From Acetobacter cibinongensis (GTDB lineage: Bacteria > Pseudomonadota > Alphaproteobacteria > Acetobacterales > Acetobacteraceae), in NCBI RefSeq assembly GCF_000963925.1, contig NZ_BAMV01000018.1, forward strand, positions 124,001 through 188,000: a DNA stretch of 64,000 bases, written 5' to 3'. The notes under the pieces were generated by a model, which searched no databases, was not told the origin of the DNA, and saw only the letters and a program-made list of their open reading frames with translations. The position numbers and the translations under genes are program-made. Below are positions 7,760-17,387 of this stretch, piece after piece; positions within the stretch are counted from its first letter, which is position 1; every line of letters starts with the position of its first letter.

Positions 7760-8215
7760 TTAGCCCTCAGAAAGTTCTGGCTGAGGCTGAATGTCTGGCT
7801 GAGGCTCATCGCCCCGCACGGAAACATTTCCGTCTTCAGCACGAGCATACTGCCCGCCTTCCCCATCTTCATCCTGCGCGGACACACGCTGCTGGCGTGA
7901 TGCCTGACGCTCGGCCCGCTCCTGCTGGCTCTGCTGCGCAGCCTGGGCCATGGCATTCATGATACGGAAATAATGCTCCGCATGCTGAAAATAGGCTTCA
8001 GCGGCAACACGGTCACCTGCACTTGTCGCGTCACGCCCGTGTTGTAGGTATTTTTCAAAAAGCTGCTGAGCCGTACCTCTTACACGAACATCAGGACCAT
8101 GGCTGTCAAACACATGATTGCGGTTCATCGGGATTTGGCCGTTTAAATGCCGGGAAGAACCGCCGTTCCCACTACCGGACCGATGATTGCGGGTGCGCAT
8201 CCGTTTTACATTCAT
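7760..8215 (-). CDS. DUF4167 domain protein
   Basis: 151 residues, very hydrophilic and glutamine-rich. The N-terminal part is basic (MRTRNHRSGSGNGG), followed by the DUF4167 core at about residues 35-95 (GPDVRVRGTAQQLFEKYLQH, AAEAYFQHAEHYFRIMNA). The tail is a low-complexity acidic and Gln/Pro-rich stretch, probably disordered. DUF4167 is common in alphaproteobacteria, usually downstream of prmC as here; its function is not established, and the basic head suggests nucleic-acid binding only as inference. An alternative ATG lies five codons in. The gene has a clear terminator of its own. Confidence 0.85.
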   Translation of the reverse strand: MNVKRMRTRNHRSGSGNGGSSRHLNGQIPMNRNHVFDSHGPDVRVRGTAQQLFEKYLQHGRDATSAGDRVAAEAYFQHAEHYFRIMNAMAQAAQQSQQERAERQASRQQRVSAQDEDGEGGQYARAEDGNVSVRGDEPQPDIQPQPELSEG

Positions 8216-8468
8216 GAGCTATCGCAGCACTTTCACGTTCATGGCGTTCTGCATGAAGAAACTGTCTTATGCTTCAAAAGACATATTTCCTGATTAAAAG
8301 CCGAATTTTCTGTCTGGACGGGCTTCTTTGCAGCATAGGAAAAACCAGTGCTGAACTCAGTGGCCCTTAAGGCTTTACCCAAGCAATAAAAACAATTGCA
8401 TCCGGAAAAAGCCTGCCTAACCATAGCAAGCTCGCACCATAAAGCCAACCTGTTTTATATGCCGTGCG

Positions 8469-9344
8469 CTACACCCTGCCCTGCAAAACAACAGCACGAG
8501 GAATTCCACCAAAATCCGCTCTGGTTTCAAGAGTGTCAAAACCAGCGGTTTCCGCTATCTGGCTGAGTGCTGGCCCCTGGTGAATACCTATTTCAAAAAT
8601 TGCCAGACCTTCAGACGTCAAACGCTCTGGCAGTCGACTACACAGAAAACGGTACGCTTCCATCCCGTCTTCTCCTCCGTCAAGAGCTGCAACAGGTTCA
8701 TGCTCCCTGACCTCGGGCATTAACTCCGCCAAATCTGCTGTCGGGATATAGGGGGGATTGCTGAGCACAATATCAAACTGATACGTGGCCAATGCGTTAT
8801 CCCACCTGCCCGCCATAAAAAAAGCACGGTCTGACATCTTGCATCGCTTGGCATTTTCAGCAGCAAGACCCGCAGCAGCCGGGTTTAAGTCTATCCCTAG
8901 CCCCCAAGCATTCCTGTACTCGCTTAGCGCTGCAAGGAGCAGACATCCTGTACCGGTCCCCAGATCAAGTATGGAGAGCGGCTTTTCACGGTCAGGCATA
9001 TGATCAAGTAAACAGGAAATAACGGTCTCACTATCCGCTCTGGGTATAAGCGTGGCGGGGGACACGCCTATATCCAGCGTCCAAAAGCCCTGTACCCCGG
9101 TAATAAATGCCATAGGTTCCCGCTGTACCCGCCGTTTGACATAGGACAGGAAGGCCTGTGCTGGCACTGGGTCCTGCGGAGAGCGCATAATAAGGCGTTC
9201 CAAACTTTCGTGCAGAGCATGTGCCATGAGCAGTCGGCTCTCCCGGCGTGGCGAGTCAATTCCTGCCGCTGCGAGTTGTCGTGCCCCTTCTGCCAGAAGC
9301 GCCCCGAACGGCTGGAACTCACTCTGTTTTTCTGCTCTACTCAC
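8469..9344 (-). CDS. prmC: Peptide chain release factor N5-glutamine methyltransferase
   Basis: 291-residue SAM-dependent enzyme that methylates the Gln of the GGQ motif in release factors RF1 and RF2. An N-terminal helical domain is followed by the Rossmann methyltransferase domain, with SAM motif ILDLGTGTGCLLLAAL and catalytic loop LSNPPYIPTADL (the NPPY hallmark of N-methyltransferases). The start is a GTG at 9344 with AAAGG eight bases upstream. Its substrate gene prfA lies just upstream on the same strand but is separated by a plus-strand gene, which is unusual. A 253-base region without a supported gene separates prmC from the DUF4167 gene. Confidence 0.94.
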   Translation of the reverse strand: MSRAEKQSEFQPFGALLAEGARQLAAAGIDSPRRESRLLMAHALHESLERLIMRSPQDPVPAQAFLSYVKRRVQREPMAFITGVQGFWTLDIGVSPATLIPRADSETVISCLLDHMPDREKPLSILDLGTGTGCLLLAALSEYRNAWGLGIDLNPAAAGLAAENAKRCKMSDRAFFMAGRWDNALATYQFDIVLSNPPYIPTADLAELMPEVREHEPVAALDGGEDGMEAYRFLCSRLPERLTSEGLAIFEIGIHQGPALSQIAETAGFDTLETRADFGGIPRAVVLQGRV

Positions 9345-9377
9345 GACGTGACCTTTGTTTGGAATGGTACTGAGGCA

Positions 9378-9836
9378 ATGAGCCGTTTTACCAGTTTTTC
9401 TACTTTAGCCACGCTGTTCCTTACAGCGTTGGCTTTGCTGCCCAACCCTGCATGGGCTGGGGAGTTCACTGTGACCGACACTAAAGCAGAGTCCGAGATT
9501 TCCGAACTGACCAGAGTGTATGTGGACGGAAAGCTTGCTGCCTCTTTCAAGCTTGATGACAGTCATCAGGAGAAAACCGTTATAATCACCACACCACTTG
9601 GTCGTGTTGACCATAGCTATACCCTGTGCGGTGAGATCACCATCCGGACACCTGAAGGCCGCGTAGAAACGCATGAGGTCAGCAGTGATGGCACACTGCA
9701 TAACCCCGACCACCACCATTTTTACGGTATTGGCTCAGAAAACTTTACCGAGTTCTTTCTACTCGACCCGGATGACCCCACCGCTGCCGAGCACCACACA
9801 GCCCATTCAGGTGTGTGCGCACTGCCAGTCAGTTAG
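9378..9836 (+). CDS. Small exported protein of unknown function inserted between prfA and prmC
   Basis: 152 residues. It has a clear Sec signal peptide (FSTLATLFLTALALLPNPAWA, cleavage after AWA at about residue 27). The mature part is acidic and predicted mostly beta. It carries two cysteines (TLCGE and GVCALPVS) that could form a disulfide, and a HNPDHHHFYG segment plus EHHTAH near the end that could bind metal. I do not recognise a family. The ATG at 9378 follows TGAGG closely; it lies 33 bases from the divergent prmC start, so its promoter must overlap prmC regulation. It converges on prfA with only 21 bases between stops. Confidence 0.7.
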   Translation: MSRFTSFSTLATLFLTALALLPNPAWAGEFTVTDTKAESEISELTRVYVDGKLAASFKLDDSHQEKTVIITTPLGRVDHSYTLCGEITIRTPEGRVETHEVSSDGTLHNPDHHHFYGIGSENFTEFFLLDPDDPTAAEHHTAHSGVCALPVS

Positions 9837-9857
9837 GCCAACAAGCACGCAGACTGA

Positions 9858-10916
9858 CTAGAACCCTTCAGCGGCCAGCAGTTCAGCCTGCTCTTCCTGT
9901 GTCAGAGCATCCACAAAGTCATCAATCTCGCCAAGCATGATCTTATCGATCTTATAGAGCGTCAGATTCACGCGATGGTCCGTCACCCGCCCTTGTGGAA
10001 AATTGTAGGTTCTGATGCGTTCGGACCGATCACCCGTACCAACCTGAGACTTCCGGTCAGCGGCCCGCGTTGCGTGGGCCTGTGCACGTTCCTGCTCGTA
10101 TAGCCGCGCCCGCAGGATTTTCATGGCTTTTGCACGGTTCTTATGCTGGCTTTTCTCTTCCTGCATGGCCACCACAATACCGCTGGGTATGTGGGTAATA
10201 CGTACAGCACTTTCGGTCTTGTTAACGTGCTGCCCACCAGCGCCGGATGCACGATACACATCGATCCGCAAATCCGTGTCCGCTACAGTAACGTCCACTT
10301 CTTCTGCTTCAGGCAGAACCGCGACAGTTACGGTTGAAGTGTGGATACGCCCCTGGCTTTCCGTAGCAGGCACACGCTGAACCCTGTGCACGCCAGACTC
10401 ATATTTCAGCCGGGCAAACACGCCCTTGCCCGTAATTTCTGCAATACCCACACGCAAGCCGCCCAACTCGCTCTCGTCATATTCCATGACTGAAAAACGC
10501 CAGCCTCTCAGGTCAGCGTAGCGGCGATACAGATCAAACAATTCGGACGCAAACAAAGCAGCCTCATCGCCGCCTGCCGCCGGGCGGATTTCCAGAATAG
10601 CACTTCGTTCATCCGCAGCATCCTTAGGCAGCATGGCAAGACGGACATTCTGGTGCAATTCTGGCAAACGGGCCCGAACATCATAGAGTTCGGCCTCGGC
10701 CAGTTCCTTCATTTCCGGATCGTTGAGAAGCTGCTCAGCCTGGACCGCTTCCTGCTCAGCCTGCCGGAGCGCGGTGATCTGCGCTACAACCGGTTCAATC
10801 TCACCGTACTCGCGTGAGGCCTGCGTAAAGTCATCTCCACTAATACCGCTTGCCAGCAGGGCTTCCAATTCAAGAGCCCGACTGACAATTCTGTCCAACC
10901 GTTCGTCAAGTGTCAT
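9858..10916 (-). CDS. prfA: Peptide chain release factor 1
   Basis: 352 residues, normal length. RF1 ends translation at UAA and UAG. The catalytic GGQ motif is present ([21 protein letters not shown] region), and the codon-reading loop lies in the preceding domain. The GTG/ATG region overlaps hisS by 4 bases (ATGA), so the two are translationally coupled. Methylation of the GGQ glutamine by PrmC, encoded nearby, is expected. RF1 rather than RF2 is supported by the absence of a programmed frameshift site and by the pairing with prmC. Confidence 0.96.
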   Translation of the reverse strand: MTLDERLDRIVSRALELEALLASGISGDDFTQASREYGEIEPVVAQITALRQAEQEAVQAEQLLNDPEMKELAEAELYDVRARLPELHQNVRLAMLPKDAADERSAILEIRPAAGGDEAALFASELFDLYRRYADLRGWRFSVMEYDESELGGLRVGIAEITGKGVFARLKYESGVHRVQRVPATESQGRIHTSTVTVAVLPEAEEVDVTVADTDLRIDVYRASGAGGQHVNKTESAVRITHIPSGIVVAMQEEKSQHKNRAKAMKILRARLYEQERAQAHATRAADRKSQVGTGDRSERIRTYNFPQGRVTDHRVNLTLYKIDKIMLGEIDDFVDALTQEEQAELLAAEGF

Positions 10917-12178
10917 GGAGAGACGGACCCAGTCGCAAAAACCGCCTTGGCATCAGATAGAAGGCGAGCGTGCGAAATTTCTTCTTCCTGTCCTGTCGCC
11001 ATGACCTTAACGCGGAAAGCACCCCGCGCCAGTTCATCTTCACCAACGAAGAGGACATGGCTTGCGTTCTGCTTGCCTGCACGCTCCATACGTTTGCGCA
11101 GGGAACCACGATACCCGATTTCTGTGCATACACCCTGCTGCCGCAAACCCTGCAAAATCTGGAACAGAGCTGCCTGATCTGGTGACCCAACCGGCACAAT
11201 TACAACAGACTGCGCTGCAACAGGTGCCGCCTGGAGCAACATGGACAGGCGCTCAACGCCCGCAGCCCAACCGATGGACGGTACTTCTGGCCCACCCATC
11301 TGTTGTACCAGACCGTCGTAACGACCACCGGCCATAACCGTGCCCTGTGACCCCAGCTTACGGGTCACAAACTCAAAGGTGGTATGGTTATAATAGTCCA
11401 GGCCGCGCACAATGCTGGTGTTGACCTGATACGCAATACCAAACCCATCCAGCGTCGCCTGCAAGTCCTGCCAGAACGCTTTTGCATCCGGTGTAAGGTA
11501 CTCGGCCATCATTGGGGCATTGGCCACCAAAGCGCGGTCTCCAGCGTCTTTGCTATCCAGAATGCGCAGTGGGTTCTTTTCCAGACGCGCCAGACTATCT
11601 TCTGATAATTTGTCCTTATACCCGGAGAAATAAGATACCAATGCCGCACGCCACGCATCCCGGCTGGCTGTATCCCCTAAGGTATTCAGCTCAAGCGTTA
11701 CATCGTCCGCAACGCCCAGCGCTGTGAGAATCTGGTACCCAAGAGCTATAGCCTCAGCGTCCGCCAGAGGCTCGGCCGCACCCATGAGTTCCGCACCAAT
11801 CTGGTGAAACTGCCGATAGCGGCCTTTCTGTGGGCGCTCATAGCGGAACATGGGGCCCGCATAAAAAGCCTTTTGTGGCAGGGATTGCGTCAGCCCGTTT
11901 GTCACCAGCGCACGGCAGATAGCGGCTGTGCCTTCAGGCCGCAGAGTAAGGCTATCGCCATCCCGGTCACTGAAGGAATACATTTCCTTGGACACAACAT
12001 CCGATGTATCCCCCAAAGACCGAGAGAATACGCGGGTATCTTCAAATATTGGGGTAGCCCATTCTTCAAACCCGTAAAGGCCAGCATGATGCCGCGCGGT
12101 TGTCACCACATGGCTGTAACGCCGCTGATCTTCACCAATAAGGTCGTGTGTGCCTCTTACAGACTGAATGGTGCTCAC
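10913..12178 (-). CDS. hisS: Histidine-tRNA ligase
   Basis: 421-residue class II aminoacyl-tRNA synthetase that charges tRNA-His. Visible landmarks are the N-terminal RGTHDL, motif 2 around [16 protein letters not shown], the histidine-specific [11 protein letters not shown], and motif 3 (GWAAGVERL), followed by the anticodon-binding domain. I chose the GTG at 12178 because AGGGA precedes it and the product begins [13 protein letters not shown], as relatives do; an ATG at 12205 would add nine residues. It overlaps prfA by 4 bases. A 134-base gap containing a strong hairpin separates it from ispG. Confidence 0.95.
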   Translation of the reverse strand: MSTIQSVRGTHDLIGEDQRRYSHVVTTARHHAGLYGFEEWATPIFEDTRVFSRSLGDTSDVVSKEMYSFSDRDGDSLTLRPEGTAAICRALVTNGLTQSLPQKAFYAGPMFRYERPQKGRYRQFHQIGAELMGAAEPLADAEAIALGYQILTALGVADDVTLELNTLGDTASRDAWRAALVSYFSGYKDKLSEDSLARLEKNPLRILDSKDAGDRALVANAPMMAEYLTPDAKAFWQDLQATLDGFGIAYQVNTSIVRGLDYYNHTTFEFVTRKLGSQGTVMAGGRYDGLVQQMGGPEVPSIGWAAGVERLSMLLQAAPVAAQSVVIVPVGSPDQAALFQILQGLRQQGVCTEIGYRGSLRKRMERAGKQNASHVLFVGEDELARGAFRVKVMATGQEEEISHARLLSDAKAVFATGSVSP

Positions 12179-12269
12179 AGATTTTTCCCTGATTAAACGC
12201 CACACCCATCATTCCAAAAATAACAGGCATGGTACTGTCCCAAATTCTAAAACATTCAGACAACGCAGT

Positions 12270-12299
12270 GAGTGTGCGGTTTAACTCTTCCGCACACTC
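12270..12299 (-). terminator. Perfect 10-bp hairpin between ispG and hisS
   Basis: GAGTGTGCGG (12270-12279) and CCGCACACTC (12290-12299) pair completely around a 10-base loop. On the minus strand it begins just after ispG and about 90 bases before hisS. There is no T-run, so it could be a factor-assisted terminator, a processing site or an mRNA-protecting stem. Confidence 0.45.
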
Positions 12300-12312
12300 T
12301 CCAACCGGCTTT

Positions 12313-13473
12313 TTATTTAGCGGAAGACATCTCAGGAAGCTCAGGCGCTTTACCTTCAGCTTTTTCCTTGGCTTCCTGTTCCTGAATTGCGGCCACACGG
12401 GCTTCAACCAGTTCAACCACATGCTCGATCATGTCAGCACCCGGAATCGTGTGGTCCTGCTTGCCTGCTGAATAGACCATGTGACGGCCAGACCCACCGC
12501 CGGTCACCCCCAGATCGGTCATCAGGGCTTCACCCGGGCCATTAACCACGCACCCGATGATGGAGAGCGTGAGCGGTGTTTTAATATGGGCCAGCCGGTC
12601 TTCCAGCGTCTGTACGGTTTCAACCACGTTGAAACCCTGACGGGCGCAGGACGGGCAGGAGATGATTTTCACACCACGATGACGCAGCCCGAGAGACTTG
12701 AGGATATCCCACCCGACCAGCACTTCTTCTTCCGGCGCGGCAGAGAGGGAAACACGCATTGTGTCACCCACACCAGCCCACAGCAGATTGCCAAGACCAA
12801 TGGAGGATTTCACTGTCCCTGCCCGCTTGCTGCCAGCTTCGGTAATACCGATATGGAGCGGATAGTCGCAGGCATCAGCAAGTTGCTGGTATGCTGCCAC
12901 AGCCATAAAGACGTCTGATGCTTTTACGCTGATCTTGAACTCACGGAAGTCATGATCTTCCAGAATTTTGGCGTGCTCCAGAGCGCTTTCAACCAGCGCT
13001 TCCGGGTTGGGCTCACCATATTTTTCCAGCAGGTGTTTTTCCAGAGAACCAGCATTCACACCAATGCGGATGGAGCAGCCATAATCCTTGGCTGCGTTCA
13101 CAACTTCCTTCACGCGCTCGGCACTGCCGATGTTACCGGGATTGATACGCAGACACGCAGCACCAGCCTTGGCAGCTTCAATGGCACGTTTGTAGTGGAA
13201 ATGAATATCAGCCACGATGGGCACATTCACTTCCTGTACAATTTCTTTGAGTGCCGCGGTGCTTTCTTCATCCGGGCAGGACACGCGGACAATATTAACA
13301 CCAGCCAGTTCCGCACGGCGGATCTGTTCGATCGTGGCCTGCGCATCGCTGGTCAGGGTGTTGGTCATTGTCTGCACGGAAATCGGCGCATCCCCACCGA
13401 CGGCTACCTTGCCGACATGGATCTTCCGTGATTTCCGACGCTCGATATGCTGGTAAGGCCGGTAGCCACTCAT
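12313..13473 (-). CDS. ispG: 4-hydroxy-3-methylbut-2-en-1-yl diphosphate synthase (GcpE)
   Basis: 386 residues. A [4Fe-4S] enzyme that converts methylerythritol cyclodiphosphate to HMBPP, the penultimate step of the MEP isoprenoid pathway. The N-terminal barrel begins with [20 protein letters not shown]. The C-terminal cluster-binding domain has the Cys ligands in [10 protein letters not shown] and [10 protein letters not shown] low-complexity Glu/Lys/Ala tail of about 25 residues follows. AAGGATG precedes the ATG. The product feeds undecaprenyl phosphate, quinones and hopanoids, linking this gene to uppP and ubiG in the window. It lies downstream of rodZ on the same strand, as in several proteobacteria. 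Confidence 0.96.
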   Translation of the reverse strand: MSGYRPYQHIERRKSRKIHVGKVAVGGDAPISVQTMTNTLTSDAQATIEQIRRAELAGVNIVRVSCPDEESTAALKEIVQEVNVPIVADIHFHYKRAIEAAKAGAACLRINPGNIGSAERVKEVVNAAKDYGCSIRIGVNAGSLEKHLLEKYGEPNPEALVESALEHAKILEDHDFREFKISVKASDVFMAVAAYQQLADACDYPLHIGITEAGSKRAGTVKSSIGLGNLLWAGVGDTMRVSLSAAPEEEVLVGWDILKSLGLRHRGVKIISCPSCARQGFNVVETVQTLEDRLAHIKTPLTLSIIGCVVNGPGEALMTDLGVTGGGSGRHMVYSAGKQDHTIPGADMIEHVVELVEARVAAIQEQEAKEKAEGKAPELPEMSSAK

Positions 13474-13605
13474 CTTACATCCTTTTGTCGAGACGACAGT
13501 TTAGTCGAGCAAACCGCACCGTGCAGCACGGTCACCCATTACGTTTGTTGCCTTCCTGCCAAAATCAACGTGCGTTGGCTACATGAAAGCGCACACTGGA
13601 GGCAT

Positions 13606-14889
13606 TCAGTGCCCTGTTATGCCCTGAAGCTGACGTGCGTTCAGATCATCCGTACTCATTTCCGGTGCCGGTTTCGGCGCAACCTTACGAGCCCGAGGCT
13701 TGGCCGGAACAGGTGGCGCAGCATTTTGACCGCTCCCGTCAGAAGCAACAGGGGCCACCGCAGGAGATACTCCGGCTTCAGGCGTAGCCGCAGAAGGAGC
13801 CACACTCTGCGCCGTAGCAGGCGGCTTGGGCGTAGTTGGTTCACTGGGTGGCACTGGAACTGGCAGAGCGGCAGTTGTTGGAGGGCCCGCCAAACTACCA
13901 TCCAGCACAACTTCCGGCGTTAGCACCAGATTGCGTCTTACCGCGCCATTACGGCCCAGATGCGGCGTAACCTGTGTACCAGCACTCACAACAATACCGC
14001 CAGCATTCCCTACAGTCAGGCTGTAAGGCGCACTTTCTGACGGCACCAGCCAGACGTCACCCGACTGCATGATGTGATCATACACCACACGACCAGTCGA
14101 GTCCTTAACCTGCACCCAGCTTGCCGCGTCTGCCTTGACCGCCATCTGGCGGGCACTCGCCGCACGCTCTTCAGCGGTTGTTGGAGCCGCGGGCGGCGCT
14201 TCTACCGGCTGCGTAGGCTGTGTCTGCTGTACGCCTGCTAACAACGCTTCAGCCGGAACAGTTGTACCGGGCTTTTCAGGTGCGTTGGTATCGGTCGGCT
14301 TGGCTTCAGGCGGCGTTACAGGCTTGGGCGTAGGCAAAGGCGAAGACCCTGCCCCCGGCAAAAGCGAAGCCACTTGCGGTGATGGTGCATTTGCCGTTTT
14401 TTCGCCGGGAATAATCTCCGCAACAGGCGGCACATGCTCAGGCACCGGCGGCGCATGGCCCATGAAGTGATACCACCCCATATAAGCCCCCACGACAACC
14501 GCGATTCCTAAAGATACCGTCAAAGCAGGTGGTATATGTTTGTCTGGTGGCGGGGCTGGAAAAGTCAGTTCAGGCTTGCGAACAAGCCCTTTCCCTTCAA
14601 GCCTGTAGCGCGCCACCATGAAGGACGCATCAAACCCTATGGCTTCCGCATAGGTCCGCAAAAAACCCAGAGCATAGGCTTCGGCCGGGAACACGTTACT
14701 CCGCCCACTCTCCAATGCTTCCAGATAGGATTCGCGAATGCGTAGCCACGCAGCAACCTGAGGCAGAGTCCAGCCCAGTTGCTCGCGCCGCTTACGCAGC
14801 GCATTGCCTACCCCTAGGCTAACTGCATCAGGTAGTGAGGAAGAAGCCGCAGGGATCTCCTGCTCGGGGCCAGAACCGGTTTCAGCCAT
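13606..14889 (-). CDS. rodZ: RodZ-like cytoskeletal/cell-shape protein with HTH and DUF4115
   Basis: 427 residues. A cytoplasmic Xre-type helix-turn-helix (LGVGNALRKRREQLGWTLPQ through about residue 100) is followed by a single membrane span (LTVSLGIAVVVGAYMGWYHF). A long Pro/Ala/Thr-rich periplasmic linker leads to a DUF4115 beta domain (SWVQVKDSTGRVVYDHIMQS), then another Pro/Ala-rich tail. RodZ links MreB to the murein elongation machinery. The ATG at 14889 overlaps the end of the upstream monooxygenase-like gene by 8 bases. The low-complexity linkers make length variable between strains. Confidence 0.85.
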   Translation of the reverse strand: MAETGSGPEQEIPAASSSLPDAVSLGVGNALRKRREQLGWTLPQVAAWLRIRESYLEALESGRSNVFPAEAYALGFLRTYAEAIGFDASFMVARYRLEGKGLVRKPELTFPAPPPDKHIPPALTVSLGIAVVVGAYMGWYHFMGHAPPVPEHVPPVAEIIPGEKTANAPSPQVASLLPGAGSSPLPTPKPVTPPEAKPTDTNAPEKPGTTVPAEALLAGVQQTQPTQPVEAPPAAPTTAEERAASARQMAVKADAASWVQVKDSTGRVVYDHIMQSGDVWLVPSESAPYSLTVGNAGGIVVSAGTQVTPHLGRNGAVRRNLVLTPEVVLDGSLAGPPTTAALPVPVPPSEPTTPKPPATAQSVAPSAATPEAGVSPAVAPVASDGSGQNAAPPVPAKPRARKVAPKPAPEMSTDDLNARQLQGITGH

Positions 14890-15955
14890 CAGCATCCATA
14901 CGCCGTTTCTGGCGCACCAGCGCCTCAACAGCTTGATCAACAAGGTCTGCAATAATTTCAGCCACAGGCTGAACGGCCTTCACCAAACCCACGGACTGTC
15001 CGGCCATGACAGACCCGCTCTCAACATCACCCTCTATTACAGCACGGCGTAGCGCACCAGCCCAGAAATGTTCAATTTCCAGTTGCGCCTCTTCCTTTGA
15101 CACCACACCACTCTGAAAGCGGTTGATTACATCGGCCTGATGCACCAGAAATTTGCGGCTTCCTTCATTGGCAAGGCCTCTCACAGGAATAACTGGAAAA
15201 CGCTCATCCAACTGGACAGATGTCACAGCATCACGCGCATTGGCTCGCACAAAAGTATGTTTGAACTTTTCATGCGCGATGCTTTCTGCGGCCGCGGCAA
15301 ACCGGGTGCCCAACTGGCCACCAGCGGCTCCCTGCTCAAGGTAAGCCAGCAGGGCATCGCCACGCCCCAAACCACCCGCCACAAATACCGGCACCTGGTC
15401 AATATGCGGCAGAATTTCCTGCGCCAGCACGGTCAGAGACACAGGGCCGACGTGACCGCCAGCCTCAGCCCCTTCAATTACCAATGCATCCACGCCCATT
15501 TTTATCAGCCGCTTGGCCAGAACAAGCGCTGGGGCAAAAGCAATCACTTTTGCGCCACCGTCCTTGGCTGCCTTGATGGCTGCGCCTGGCGGAATACCCC
15601 CGGCAAGAACAATATGCCCGACACCTGCCTGCAAGCAGACATCCACCAACTCAAGAAGCTGCGGATGCATGGTGATAAGGTTCACGCCAAAGGGCTTGTC
15701 GGTCATGGCGCGGGTAGCAGCAATTTCCTCAGCCAGACGCTCAGGTTGCATGGCACCGCAGGCAATCACCCCAAAGCCACCCGCGTTGGAAATAGCCGAA
15801 ACCAGATGACGCTCACTCACCCAGGACATGGCCCCGGCGAGAATAGCGTATTGGGTACCCAGAAAATCTGTGCCGCGCTTGCAGAGGTGATCCCACTGTT
15901 TACGGGCGGCAAGCTTCTCTGCGTCAGTTGGGGCAGTGGTAAGGGGCTGTGTCAT
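14882..15955 (-). CDS. Nitronate monooxygenase / FMN-dependent 2-nitropropane dioxygenase-like protein
   Basis: 357-residue TIM-barrel flavoprotein of the NPD/FabK superfamily. Typical features are the N-terminal FLGTQYAILAGAMSWVSERHL, VSAISNAGGFGVIACG, the phosphate-binding VIEGAEAGGHVG, and PVFVAGGLGRGDALLAYLEQGAAGGQLGTRF. Such enzymes oxidise nitronates or reduce enoyl-ACP; sequence alone does not decide. The ATG at 15955 was chosen over an upstream start inside lysC, since it lies only 4 bases after the lysC stop. The gene sits between lysC and rodZ, and this order looks like an ordinary housekeeping operon. Confidence 0.85.
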   Translation of the reverse strand: MTQPLTTAPTDAEKLAARKQWDHLCKRGTDFLGTQYAILAGAMSWVSERHLVSAISNAGGFGVIACGAMQPERLAEEIAATRAMTDKPFGVNLITMHPQLLELVDVCLQAGVGHIVLAGGIPPGAAIKAAKDGGAKVIAFAPALVLAKRLIKMGVDALVIEGAEAGGHVGPVSLTVLAQEILPHIDQVPVFVAGGLGRGDALLAYLEQGAAGGQLGTRFAAAAESIAHEKFKHTFVRANARDAVTSVQLDERFPVIPVRGLANEGSRKFLVHQADVINRFQSGVVSKEEAQLEIEHFWAGALRRAVIEGDVESGSVMAGQSVGLVKAVQPVAEIIADLVDQAVEALVRQKRRMDADG

Positions 15956-15959
15956 AATC

Positions 15960-17213
15960 TCAGGCTTCATCCAGTCCGTACGCAGTGTGCAGGGCACGCA
16001 CCGCAAGCTCGGCGTACTCGGCGGAGACCAGCACAGACACCTTGATCTCGCTGGTGGAGATAACCTGAATATTGATGGAGCGCTCTGACAGCGTCCGGAA
16101 CATGGTGCTTGCCACCCCTGCGTGAGACCGCATACCGGTCCCTACAACACTGATTTTCACCACGTCCGCATCGGTTGCCAGTTCTTCGTACTGCACGGCG
16201 CCACGCACACTTTCCAGCGTGCTGATAGCCCTTGGCAGGTCTGTCTTGCTGGTTGTGAAGGTCATGTTTGTGGTGCCATCCGCCCCGGTGCTCTGCACAA
16301 TCATGTCCACATTCACATTGGCTTCACTCAAAGGGCCAAAAATGGCGGCAGCAATACCCGGACGGTCAGGAATACGCCGTACAGACAGCTTGGCTTCATC
16401 ACGAGAATACGCAATGCCGGTCACCAGTTTCTTTTCCACTATCTCGTCCTCATCCACTACCAGAGAGCCTGGGAGTTCACCTTCAACCAGAGCCGGTCCA
16501 TCTTCAAAACTGGAAAGAACCTGCACACGCACGCCCTCGCGCATGGCAAGCCCGACACTGCGTGTCTGCAGCACCTTAGCCCCGACAGAGGCCAGTTCCA
16601 GCATTTCTTCGTAAGTAATTTTTTCAAGCTTGCGCGCTTTGCTCACAATGCGCGGGTCGGTCGTGTAAATTCCATCCACATCCGTATAAATGTCACAACG
16701 GTCTGCTTTAATAGCCGCAGCAAGGGCCACTGCGGATGTGTCGGACCCGCCCCGGCCCAGCGTGGTTACGCGGCCATCTGGGCCTACGCCCTGAAAGCCA
16801 GCCACCACGGGCACAGTGCCTTCAGCCATGCACCCCAGCAGATGAGCACCATCAATCGTATCCAGGCTGGCCTTGCCATGCACCGAGTCGGTACGAATGG
16901 GAACCTGCCACCCGGCAAAAGAGCGGGAGTTCACGCCCAGCTTCTGAAGGGCAATAGCCAACAGGCCGCTGGTTACCATTTCACCGGTGGACACAATGGA
17001 GTCATACTCGCAGGGGTCATGCAGGTCTGACAGGGCATCGCAAAAGCCAACCAGCTTGTTGGTTTCCCCTGCCATGGCGGACACAACCACCAGCACATCA
17101 CAGCCAGCGTCTTTCTGTTTCTTGACACGCGCGGCCACGGCCTTGATGCGCTCAATATCCCCCACGGACGTTCCGCCAAACTTCATGACGATCCGAGGTA
17201 CGGAACCGGGCAT
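15960..17213 (-). CDS. lysC: Aspartate kinase
   Basis: 417 residues. It phosphorylates L-aspartate, the first committed step to Lys, Thr, Met and diaminopimelate for murein. The kinase domain starts with IVMKFGGTSVGDIERIK and has the family segments VVSAMAGETNKL, GRGGSDTSAVALAAA and YTDVDGIYTTDPR. Two ACT regulatory domains follow (about residues 265-417), as in feedback-inhibited single-chain or alpha/beta enzymes. GGAG lies 7 bases before the ATG. It is divergent from ubiG, an arrangement common in alphaproteobacteria. Confidence 0.96.
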   Translation of the reverse strand: MPGSVPRIVMKFGGTSVGDIERIKAVAARVKKQKDAGCDVLVVVSAMAGETNKLVGFCDALSDLHDPCEYDSIVSTGEMVTSGLLAIALQKLGVNSRSFAGWQVPIRTDSVHGKASLDTIDGAHLLGCMAEGTVPVVAGFQGVGPDGRVTTLGRGGSDTSAVALAAAIKADRCDIYTDVDGIYTTDPRIVSKARKLEKITYEEMLELASVGAKVLQTRSVGLAMREGVRVQVLSSFEDGPALVEGELPGSLVVDEDEIVEKKLVTGIAYSRDEAKLSVRRIPDRPGIAAAIFGPLSEANVNVDMIVQSTGADGTTNMTFTTSKTDLPRAISTLESVRGAVQYEELATDADVVKISVVGTGMRSHAGVASTMFRTLSERSINIQVISTSEIKVSVLVSAEYAELAVRALHTAYGLDEA

Positions 17214-17387
17214 ATTTTTTCTCCACCAGAACAGGCCGTAAACAGACCGCTTTTTGCTCCTACCGCTCCACCTGCAAGTGTGAAAGGTACAAAAGGACGG
17301 TTGCGAAGCTCCACAAGGCGCGTCACATAGCCCTGTCGGCCCCCTCTCGTCCAGCGGGGGAGATCAGTGGATAAGGAATTTTGTTCC

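Noticed and set aside
8239-8448. 69-codon minus-strand frame in the prmC-DUF4167 gap
   Set aside because: No ribosome site, no recognisable features, Cys- and Lys-rich mixed composition. I see no support for a gene in this 253-base gap.
16122-17030. 302-codon open frame antisense to lysC
   Set aside because: Entirely within the aspartate kinase gene; composition (many His, Gln, Asn) is typical of a shadow frame.
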